Shown: in pieces, positions 52,171 through 62,910 of the stretch
How positions within the stretch are numbered: the stretch's first letter is position 1
How the letters are laid out: every line of letters starts with the position of its first letter
Source of the DNA: Tubiluchus corallicola
Lineage: Eukaryota; Priapulida; Priapulimorpha; Priapulimorphida; Tubiluchidae
NCBI GenBank assembly: GCA_030141605.1
Contig: JAQGDQ010000152.1
Coordinates: 186,001 to 250,000 of the forward strand
Direction: 5' to 3'
Length of the DNA stretch: 64,000 nucleotides
The notes under the pieces: model-generated
Seen by the model: only the letters and a program-made list of their open reading frames with translations
The model's database searches: none
What the model was told of the DNA's origin: nothing
Made by a program: the position numbers and the translations under genes

Positions 52171-55100
52171 TCATACTGTTGCACTGAACTTTGCTAGATT
52201 GTTTTCCACTGATTTCTTTAAAAGTGTCTTGTTGACAGTAACTGCCATGGTAACATTTGAGATGTCATCTACTTTAAGCTGAAAAGGGAACAAACAGCAA
52301 AATAACTAATTAGCATCAGAAAATTGCTGCTTTAGCACATTTACCACTGAAACATCAAATACACGTTGCAAAAATATGATGATTTTATAGTGATCGTGAT
52401 TCGATTTCATAATTCGCAGATTGAAAGAAAAAATTGCTTGCTTTTCTTCTAACAGTTGTTCCAGTTTTCCGCTAAATGAAGTGCTATACCATTACGAACA
52501 TGACAATTGCGACAATTGCGACAACAATTTTAAACTAAAACAAAAAGCTGATCAAAAGCTACATAGTCTAGAATACAGTTATTGTTGGTTTTTCTAAGCG
52601 GAAGTGTATATTTTTTACGATAATGAAAAGACGGCCGGCTGTTTTGTTTTACAGTAATCAGAATATCCTAAATAGAAGATTGCATTAGAATTTTAGCAAT
52701 GTAAACAATTAAATGTAAATCTCATATGTCTGAGCTAGTTGAGAAATTGCTTAGTTATTTAGTGCTATCAAAAAAAGTTTTCGGATATTAGCTACGAAAG
52801 CTATGATTACGTAAAGTTACGGAAATGCAACAATCATCATTTCTGTTTGGTCAATCAAAACTCATGTAAAAGTGAAACAAGATTATACCTTTCTCCCATA
52901 CTTGTTGAGAATGACTAAGATGAGTTTGGTGAAACTAATGCTACATCGCAATCGTGTTGATTCGTGTTTAAGTTTCCATGTAAACGTATGTAAAAACGAA
53001 ACGTCAGCAGAATTCTGAAAAACAAATGTAACTGAAGTGAGGCTTTCTAGACCGCAAAGTAATGCTCAAAATCTAATCTAATTTAAATAAACAATACTAA
53101 TCTAATCTATAGAAATCTTAAACAATATACAGTCAACCTCGGATATAAAGGACACCTCGGGACTGGAAAAAACCGTGCCTTATAGCCGAAGTTGAGTCAG
53201 ACCGAGGGTGTATCTAGACCTATACCTTTTTCCACTTTTACCCATATTTTTATGGATTATTGCTACACATTCAGTGCAAACGGTATGTAGGAAGCTCCTT
53301 CAGTGATATGAGATGTATGTGACCGCGGAAACCGAGCTGTTCGGAGGCCGAGGTTTGCGAAAAATTGAGGCTAAAAATCTTTCAATTTCGCTTTGATCAT
53401 AGGGTCCCTTATATGTGAGGTAATTTACCTGGGTTTCTATTACGCGGGACCTGAAGATATCGTCCCTTAAAAGCGAATATCTTATACCCGAGGTTGACTG
53501 TAAGACACAAAATATGAAAATTATCTAATTAGCTTTTCAATAAGAAAATTGAACATTTCTGTGCAATGGTTTTCGGTAGCATGTAAATTTCCTAATGCAT
53601 AATAAAATCGAGCATAACAAAAGCTATAAAACTTGTGTGGCTGACGTAGTTGTAACACATGTAAAAACCTTCACATTTCGTACATACCGAAGCACTATCC
53701 TAAATGTGTGCAGAGACCGCTACAGGACATATATACAAATATTGCTATCTAGTAAACAGACGCAAGATACCTACCACATTGTTGAGAACAACTGTCACCA
53801 TGGCAACCATATGTTCACTCCACTCTAATTCTTCATCACACAGTATTCTGTTAAAACACCAAATGAATACTTTATTCGGCAGCTTTGTCAGTTGAGCTTG
53901 GCCATTAAAACAGCGCATTCTACTCAGACTTCAGCAACATGCAACTGACCGGTAATAAAGTCACAAGAAAGTCGCGATTTTGGCTAGGAAAAAAAATCAC
54001 AATTTTGGCTAGAGATAGGACAAGGGCTAAAGATAACCTCGGGGTTCTTTATTTTTTAGTGTGCCTTTTTTCCCCCGTGACTTTTTTACGTATGAATATT
54101 TTACCTGGATTTGACAAAACGATACATTTGTGTGATATAAATAATATAAATTTCTTTATTGATTATTTTTTTTGTTGTAGCCATGGTTGCCAGACATCCT
54201 TTATATATGTGGCATATGCCACATTTGATAATTTTGTCCTCTATCCCATACTGACCTTTCAGTGACACCCAAATGTCCCATATTTAGTTCATTTTCGAAT
54301 TTCGTAATAAAATATATTTTTACTAGCTTTTTACAATTCTTAGTTGTAGTAATACTGACTTTGCTCAGATTTTCTTCATGAAAATAACCCAAATGTAACT
54401 AGGAAACTAGTGATGCTAGAAGTTTAAACAAAACTGACGTGTTTGCTGCCTGTGTTTACAACTTGTTCAGTTGCTATGGTTACTGTTTTGCTCTCCAGCC
54501 TAAATTAAGTTTTCAGTTTATTTTCTGTATTGTTTGTATTAAATAATACTTTTTAAAATTATTTTTCTTTACATTTTTATACTGTCTTTTTTGAATAAAA
54601 AGTTTGCGATGATTTCACTTTCTGAGAATTTCTTTTTTTGTTATCTATTGTGGTCAAAGCAAAAAAATTTTAGGACTAATCACATATTAGAAAGAAATTA
54701 ATCCCATTCATTTCATTTCATGTATTAATACAGTATAATTCCAAATGTAGACAATTGAAATAAGTAAGTCATTCTACTTACTCTAATAAATAAATTAAGT
54801 AAGTAATTCTACTTACTCTAATAAATAAATTAAGTAAGTAATTCTACTTACTCTAATAAATAAATTAAGTAAGTCATTCTACTTACTCTAATAAATAAAT
54901 TAAGTAAGTAATTCTACTTACTCTAATAAATAAATTAAGTAAGTAATTCTACTTACTCTAATAAATAAATTAAGTAAGTCATTCTACTTACTCTAATAAA
55001 TAAATTAAGTAAGTAATTCTACTTACTCTAATAAATAAATGGCCACATCTCCACATATGACGTCTTTTAGTAGTTTGTCTATAATTGTCAGCTGCAACTT

Positions 55101-58100
55101 ATCTGGAAAAATCATTTTGCAGTGAGATTTTGCTGATTTGTGGGTTATTTTTTGCACATGTGTAATAAAAGTAGCACATGAACGAGTTGTATTTGTTTGT
55201 GGGTTTGTGCAAGGAACAGGTCACTAACTATGGTCACCTAAGTACAGTTGACGAACAAGAAGTATTACATGAAATACGTAACGAAAGTGAAGCAACATTT
55301 TTTAAGAAAATGTAAAAAAATCAGCAAGCTTACCACAGTCTTTATTTCTCAAACAAGGAGCTATTAAGCCATCAACAGTTTGCCTAGGAAAAGCTTTGGC
55401 AAATCCAATGATGCAGTTACACAGCAGTTTAGACGGGTTCTGCTTCAGTTGAATTACCTTTACAAAATAAGGCCGACCAACATTAATAATCACAAAGAGT
55501 CCATTTGAATAACTATACAAAACTTATTGAAAAAATGTTCACAGAATGGTGTGAGTATATTATACTTCTAGTATAATGGCTGATTATTCCTGTGAAAATA
55601 CTACAATTAATTATCGTACAGAGTACACACTAAATGAACTCAAACAACAGTGTTTGCTAAACTATAGTAAAATAAGATTGGGAAGAAAGGTATTGCATAA
55701 ACAGTTAATGAAAAGCCATGCAATAGACTTTCGGACAGTTTAAGTTTTCTACTGCTAGATATGTTATGCACAGATTTTTATTGCCCAGTATTGTTTAAAG
55801 AAGCATTTCAAGCACAAAGAAATTTTTGATACGTTGTTGTTGCATTATCATCACAAAACATAATGACTTTTCTAAATAATCGGCCATTTTGACGATAAGT
55901 CATTTGAAACAAGTTTAGATAACACTAAGTAAAGTTCTAAAAAATAAAATAATCAGAGCATTCGTAGCGCACATGTCACTAAGTAAAATTTAAAATTACT
56001 GTACNNTGTAACGCGGCTAGGGGTTCACGTAACAGAAAAATGTGCAGATTATGGTACTTTGCACCAATGGCTTGGGTTCATCTGACTGTTAAGCCTAAGG
56101 CACACTTCAGCACAAATTAGTTCTTGAAGTTTATAGCAGGAAAACTGACATTGGAGAAATGTTGGTTTTGATAGACAATTTTGAATTATTGCTTTATTAT
56201 GGTTCAGGGCTTATAATTAGCAGCTCTTGAGATAACAGAGCTTGTTAGCAACTCTTGTGTTAACAGAGTTTGTCAGCAGCTCTTGAGATAACAGAGCTTG
56301 TTAGCAACTCTTGTGTTAACAGAGTTTGTCAGCAGCTCTTGAGATAACAGAGCTTGTTAGCAACTCTTGTGTTAACAGAGTTTGTCAGCAGCTCTTGAGA
56401 TAACAGAGCTTGTTAGCAACTCTTGTATTAACAGAGTTTGTCAGCAGCTGTTGAGATAACAGAGCTTGTTAGCAGGCCTTGTCGTAGCAGACCTTGTCAG
56501 CAGCGAATGTCCCTTCCTCTGGAACTGTCCTCCTTAAATACTACTCTGGACAGATGACATGACCCACCTACACACTGTTGATTGGTTATTGTCTTGTTAA
56601 CACGGGCGGATCACGTGCATAGACCTTAATAGGCAGTATACTGAATCACGCGCTCAGCTCTGCAGGTTCTTGATTGGTTGTTGGCGTAGTTGTTTTCACA
56701 TCCGGGTCCTTCTCATGAAAACTTCCGTTTATGCACGTGTGTTTGTGTCGCCGGTAAAGCGTAGTGTAATTATTGTCACAATTAGTTTAATTTAATGTTC
56801 TTATTATAGGCACCGCATACCTATGCCACATTACTTCGTCAATAAGATAAAAAAACGTTTTTGGTTAGTGAGTGATGCACCCTGGAGGGCGAGTCAGTGA
56901 CATTTTAAAAATTGGTGAAAGCATTTTAATTAATTAATAATTTTCTTTTCTAGTTACAAAAGTCTTTCAAACAGGTAAGCGAAATGCTAAGTAATACAAT
57001 TTTGAATGGAAAATTTTTTGAGACAGTTTAACAAGTACTTACGTTTGCGTAAGTGACGTCATGTAATGGCACCGTGGGAACAGTACTACGGGAGATTTAA
57101 TTTGAAAACAAACGAAAACCCTTTTAACACGAGTACGATATATGCATAAAATTGCTACAAAGTAATATAATTTCTTACGGCGATTTTTCTGAAACCTACT
57201 TTAGGTACCCCCTTTTGTTGTCCTTTGAACTCTATTAAACAGTGTGAAATCATTAGTATATTCGAATGTACAGCAGGCACAAACCCTAGAGTACAGACAG
57301 CATCTGCATATATGCGTGCAAGTTGATGAACTCAGATCTTGCACAGGAAGCTGTTCGCATAAACTGTTTAAATCTCCATCGCTGAGTTTGTCCAACTGCA
57401 AATATTCACAAAGATCTGGTACCTGAAACAATCGTGACAATAAGTTACAGTAAATGCCCGATGAATTGTTGAATTTTATAACCACTAAAAGCGAAAAACT
57501 CTGGTGTAGCTGTGACACAGCAGACTCACTGTTGTAATTAAAAGTATTCAGCCAGCATTTCAGCATATGACTACATCTACTCTATTCAAATGACATCGTG
57601 GCACCATCTACCAGCTAAAACTAAAATCAATTTCGTAACGACAATACAGTTTTCTGCAGCCAGCACACGTATGATAAATGAAGCTTGACGCCAGGCGGAT
57701 GTACTATTTTTAATGATCCTGTAGGCTACAAAAACTCTATTTGCATTACACAAATTCACCATTATAATGTACAGACGATTAAGAAACGCATGCTTAAGGT
57801 GACACAGTTGAAGAGGTAATCAACGATTACCCATGACAGGTTTTAATTTCCCATGGCATAATGCGGAGAGAAGAAAAAACAGGTATATAAGGAGCAGACA
57901 GTATGCACTCATATCTCAGTCTGCCGGATCTTGCTTTTACGGATATCAGAAGAATCAGAAAAAATCTGGACCATTAACTAGTCCCGCATACTACAGACAC
58001 AGTCTGTTGTTGCGTGAGCTGACCACTAGTTGGCAGGCCATCACTTTGTTTACATCATTACATCAGTGTTACCACATGTATATCTCTATATAAAACTATA

Positions 58101-61100
58101 GAGTCAATTGCCGACAGTTTTTATATACTTTTGCATAGGAGCGGCCCATACTAGACATTTTTGAAACAATTAGGCGATCACATTACCTTGAGTCTAATAC
58201 ATAGGGCCTACTATATTAGCTTAACATTGGTAAATACGGACAATCGGCAAATTCGGACCGACATCTTCCCAGTTTTGTCCAACAAACGAAGATACGAGTT
58301 TGCTCTGCAAAAAAGCTGTAGCCAGCTAAGATAGTTCAGCAACTTCTTTGCAGTTGACATGGACATAACATTGCTGATGATCTTTGGTTGCAAGCAGTGT
58401 CCAACTCACTACCAAAGTTTTTCCAAACAAAAATGATTCTTCTATATAACTGTATCTTCATATCACGTTATTTTAATATTACAACAGGTGTCTTTCCATC
58501 AGTCTCTCATAGCAATGCAAACATACATTATTAATTTATCTGTAATTTTAGTGCAAATATACCTGCAATAACCAACAAAAGTTCAGTATGGCAGCACTAC
58601 TGGTAAAATATAAGCCTAACGTGATTTGAATTGTTTTGAACATTTGATGAAACTCTTTTTGAATCAAGGATGGGTATTCCAGAAAAAAGAGAAAGAATGA
58701 ACAGTTAGCAAGCTACTTGACAGAAATCTTAATAGCTGTAAATGTGGATTGGCAACAAAATCAGAAACCTATTCAACTGCATAGAGATGTATTTCCAAAA
58801 ACTTCCCAACTATTTTTACGAATGCACATTATCAAAAGGTAAACAACACAAGAACAAAATGAATACAATAAATGAAAAAAGACCTTTCACACTTTTGGAT
58901 AACAGTAATAATATTACAATCAATGTTTAGAAAATTATTGGCAATAATGGGTGCATACCAGATTTGCAGGAACATTTGCTAAAGCATCTACAGCACTGAA
59001 GATAATGTCGGCCATAATGTCTCCGTTCTGAATTGCAGACCGAATGTTTTCGGCAGCAGGGAGATCCTTTAATGCCACATCAAGTGTTCTTTCAACTGCA
59101 GCAGTTTCGCTTGCAGAATGTTCACCAGGTTGTGATGCAACGGAACTACCATTCGCTAAACTGGCTTCTGTTTGCCTAACTGCAATGTATTTGAAATATT
59201 GCAAAATGCATTTTAGAATGAAACAGAATCTATATTTGTCGAAAAAATGTTAAGCTTAGTCAGAAAATGGATGGATGACCACCAGAAATACTGCTTCTGG
59301 GTGGTTTCAGCTAACATGCCATCCCTTGGGAATTTACATTTTCAGACTAAGGCACCCTGCTGATTCAGTGTTTCAGTTTAGAGGCCTATCTTTGGCAAAG
59401 ATAATCATCTACATTTAAGAAGGTAAATGCTGGATTATGACCTGCTGAGCACCAAACTGTCCAAAAATAAACTGCTCAGGATAGCAGACAAATATTTTAG
59501 CTATCATAATTATCTTGAGTTTCATCTTTTACGAAACGTTTTGTATGGCAGCAGCTAGATTAATGGGAATCCCCGAAAAACAATTAAATGCATTATGTTC
59601 AAAAATGTCCCACAAGAACTGTTACTGTTGCTTATTTCTGTGTCAAATATGAAGTGTTAGATTTTATCAGTCATCAATCACATAAGATAAGAAAGACTTA
59701 GATAACACGCGAAGCTAATAGTTCATCAAAATATTTTCTGATTCTTTGAAAATAATCATGTGAGCTTGCAAACCAAAGTCGTCCATAAGTCAGCATAGTT
59801 AAAACTACGTTATGAAACTTCAATTTAGAATGCACCAAAAATTTGGTCAAATGTCAATATTTTCCTTTTTACAAAAACAAACACTAAACATAATGGACTT
59901 CGAAATTGTCAAGAAAATGTTTAAAAGATACTAATTTTATAACCCCGTACCCACTTTTCTGTCTAGAAACTAGTACTGCAATTGTAAAAAACTTTGGTAG
60001 TAGCTCATGGAAGCAATCAATTTGCTTCGGGTTTTTTCTGTCACCAACCCCAGATTTTTGTCAGAAAAAGCCTTGTACTGGACTTAAACATAACACCAAT
60101 GTGTTCTTGCAAAGTCCGTAGCAACCAATATTTGTGCGGTTGCTAAGTGTTTTGTAGAAACACGGACAAAAAACAATGGCTGACTCTAACAGTGATTTTC
60201 TCAAGATTATGTTTTTCAGTGCAAAGCCTGCACCTTATCTTCAATGTGGATTATCTCAGCTTAGAAATAACATAAAGCAATGAGCTTGGTACCAAAATGA
60301 TCCTCATGAAATGGAGATTCAGGATGTGTGAATACCTAGAAAAGCTTAATTGCCAACTTATATGGACGATTTTGCTATGGAATCACACATATTAAATTAG
60401 TAATGCAATGTCTCATGTGCTATTTAATTTGACAAGTAGAACATTCTCACCATCAACTCGAAGTCTCTTATTTGGAGCTTCCTCAGTGTCTTCTGCAATG
60501 TCATCATTGTTTTTCGAGGTGTTAACAGATTCTAAGAGAGAGATCTTTTCAGCAATGATCAAATCACATTCCTCGAGTGTTTTTTCATCTTCTTTACCTG
60601 TAAAAGCAAACATTTTTAAATTACTGAATTAAGCAATAAACTAAGGTTTGCAAATGGATCACCAGCAAATGAAAATTGATGACTTAGCATTGGAGTCCCA
60701 CCACGTGACTAATCAAAATCAAATTTGTATCTCGCAAACCTTTACATAACAGATGTACCTATACCATACCATTGATACTACAAAGTAAAAATAATAAAGA
60801 ATTAATTAAAAATGGCATTGACACAAGACATAATTTATTAGTACATCAGATTTTGTGTTTTGCACGGCTGAAATGAAACAAAGTAGCAAAAGATGCACCG
60901 ATCAAATCATTTCTGATTACAGCCGGCATGCAAAATAAACTTTTAGACATAATTCTGCAGCAAGTCTATTGTCTACAAGCCTCCATCTTATTCCTCAAGA
61001 CTCAACTATACAGGTAAATTTTGCATTTTATACCCTACACGACATATTGTACTTGCATCAACATTTTCCAATTTTTCTACTCAACACCTATGGCAGTGCA

Positions 61101-61450
61101 GCCTCATCGACTTCTACTGGACCTGGCTTGACTATCACAACATGGAATTTTTTTGTCATCTGGCTCAACTCTCCCTTCCCCTCCCAATTTCTTCCTCCTG
61201 TTCCTCGATTGTGAGTACTACTATAAACTACTTGCAAACCAGTTCTATTAAAATAATTACACTTAAGTAAAATTAAAAGAAATACTAAAAATAAAGAATT
61301 AAAGAAAACATAAATTAGCGACATACCTTCAGAAGCGGCGACATCAAATCGTCCCCAAGGGCTGATCTTTTCTGCCCCAATTTGTTGCAACTGCAGACAC
61401 AACCGGTTCTTAAGTGCAACGTTTTCTTGAGAAAATGTATGCGGTTCCAT
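52171..61450 (-). CDS. FANCE: FANCE-like Fanconi anaemia core-complex subunit, 9 exons
   Basis: Exons 61450-61327, 60597-60451, 59179-58959, 57422-57285, 55457-55334, 55102-55027, 53847-53775, 53014-52889 and 52278-52171 (1137 nt, 378 residues plus stop). Phases agree at all eight junctions. Identity rests on the C-terminal helical repeats: VPDLCEYLQLDKLSDGDLNS, PSKLLCNCIIGFAKAFP, ILCDEELEWSEHM, SISFTKLILVILNKYG and NKTLLKKSVENNLAKF run collinear with human FANCE, with almost no gaps in the central part. The N-terminal half is short and poorly conserved, with a KRLRV basic patch; human FANCE is 536 residues. FANCE bridges FANCC to FANCD2 for interstrand-crosslink repair in the nucleus. An in-frame TGA lies 9 bp upstream of the ATG. 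Two donors are non-consensus (GTTTGT, GTAGGT). Confidence 0.88.
53130..53500. mobile_element. pogo/Tigger-like MITE with TA target site
   Basis: Inverted ends CAGTCAACCTCGGATATAA and CAGTCAACCTCGGGTATAA, flanked by TA on both sides (53128-53129 and 53501-53502). The 371-bp interior has no transposase. CAGT..ACCTCG ends are typical of the pogo branch of Tc1/mariner. It lies in a FANCE intron. Confidence 0.88.
54763..55040 (-). repeat. Splice-donor minisatellite: 8 copies of a FANCE exon-intron junction, 35-bp unit
   Basis: Transcript-sense unit: 14 exon nt (ATTTATTTATTAGA) plus 21 intron nt (GTAAGTAGAATTACTTACTT then A). The exon-end equivalents lie at 55027, 54992, 54957, 54922, 54887, 54852, 54817 and 54782, exactly 35 bp apart. 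Only the proximal donor (55027) gives an open frame; reading past it meets TAA at once (GAG TAA). A single-base variant (catt versus aatt on the plus strand) repeats in a catt, aatt, aatt order, a 105-bp higher-order period. Each unit holds AGTAAGT and, six bases on, ACTTACT. Confidence 0.93.
56007..56834. mobile_element. Nested TIR element in MITE copy D, next to an N gap
   Basis: Ends GTAACGCGGCTAGGGG and, as reverse complement, GTAATGTGGCATAGGT are imperfect inverted repeats. The insertion point is defined by alignment of the flanks with copy A. The 2-base N gap at 56005-56006 falls on its left boundary, so the target duplication cannot be read. It contains a 28-bp minisatellite. Confidence 0.5.
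56212..56510. repeat. 28-bp minisatellite with a 56-bp dimer period
   Basis: Alternating units AGCAGCTCTTGAGATAACAG/AGCTTGTT and AGCAACTCTTGTGTTAACAG/AGTTTGTC. About four and a half dimers, then degenerate monomers. Confidence 0.92.
57600..58958. other. FANCE intron, possible promoter-like patch
   Basis: At about 57888 the plus strand has GGTATATAAGGAGCAGACAG, which looks like a TATA box of an LTR or gene, but no LTR ends, primer-binding site or ORF were found. Otherwise nothing was recognised. Confidence 0.3.
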
Positions 61451-62910
61451 TAACAAAGCTCACTTAACAGTTAATGTGAACCATGCTTTAGCAATAAGTT
61501 CAATGCGGGAGGTATCCCTGAAGTGGCTGGATGTACTGTTCTCTTCTAGTCCCTGAGAACAGAGAAAACCAGATAACATCATTTTGTTAGTTATTAAAAT
61601 TTGCATGGCGAAAGTCAGCAAAAACTGTATAGCGGATAACTGTTGTATGGAAAAAATTAATACTCCAAAATTGTTTTTACTGACTAATACAATATCACAA
61701 TAAAATATTAAGGTAGGTCAGTAGAAGCTTTTATCTCTGCGTTTCTTTTGAAAACTGCGAAATAGTACAATGCATGAATATTATATTAAAAAACTATTCT
61801 TGCGTTTGCATAAGTATTCTAAGTTTTCAAACAATTTAACTAATGAAATTATCTGGCTTCAATAACATTCAATAATCCTTCATCTTGATAAGACAACATC
61901 TCAAAATTCAACCTTTACTTTCAATGCTTTGACCTTAATATTGGTTTGTTTAACCAGATTAATATCTTAATTACAACACGATTCACATTCATTAAGGTAA
62001 AGAAGAAACTTGCAAATGTTCTTGAACATATATGGTCGCTTCTCTATGCAGTTGTCAAAAACCTAACATCAATCTTTCACTCAACGATTGAAATGAAATG
62101 CTTCTAAAGTATTGAGTTAAATACATTATTATTATTATTAAAGCATATACATTATTGAAAAGAACATTAAATTTTTGAAGTGAACGGCACAGATCTGTAT
62201 AAATTTCCATCATACAGAAACATTTTTCCATGAACAAGCCACTGTAATTCCTTGCTGTTATTTGAGCATAACAGCATTTGCAACTGTAGCGAGGAAACGA
62301 GTGCATATATTCGATAATGACATTAATGCAATATACTAAGCATTACAAAAATATGTTACAATAACAAAAACATAACTGTTTATTTTCTCAGTGTCCACAT
62401 CTAATATGCGATCCATTTTTCGACTTTTACAATGACAGATTGAAATAATCGTCCGGAAACATTGTTTGTGTCATCAAGCGTGACATAGTATGCCAACTTT
62501 GTACAGACAGACTGAGTTTATTTTTCTTTTAAAAATATTTAAAGACGAATGCAAACTAATAACATGTTATAAAACTTCCAGTGAATTATAATAATCTACA
62601 ACAATAATCTATAACTCTATAAATCTAAGTATTAAATACTGACTCCTCATAATTAATTAAGTCCATTCTAAAGGCTTAAGCAAGTGACGTTAGAAATTAC
62701 AACACCAAATTAAGCAATGAAAATTAATACATAGTTATTAATCAGAGTTCAAAATAAAAGTAATTTTTCAAATAACGTTTATATATACAATACAATTTTT
62801 CTGCACAGTTGCTCGAGTACATAAGTACAAATAAGGAGAGTGCTAGATCGTTTAGCTTTTTCTGGATCTCAAACATTTCTAGAAGATCGATCTCAAAATG
62901 CTTAAACCTC
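61451..62910. other. FANCE 5' flank and MGME1 3' flank
   Basis: About 1.46 kb between the MGME1 stop and the FANCE start, both on the minus strand. It should hold the MGME1 3' UTR and the FANCE promoter. No distinct motif was recognised. Confidence 0.4.

Larger units (their letters stand above)
55806..57228 (-). mobile_element. TTAA MITE-like repeat, copy D, interrupted by a nested element
   Basis: Reverse-orientation relative of copies A and B. The left part, 57228 down to 56835, and the right part, 56004 down to 55806, together equal the 630-bp family length. The two are separated by the insertion 56007-56834. End motifs TTCAAAGGACAACAAAA and TTTCTTTGTGCTTGAAA replace TTAA by TTCAA and TTGAA. 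It is in the FANCE intron between the exons at 57285 and 55457, in the same orientation as the gene. Confidence 0.65.

Noticed and set aside
57880-58140. LTR promoter near the TATATAAGG at 57890
   Set aside because: No TG...CA ends, target duplication, primer-binding site or polyprotein nearby.
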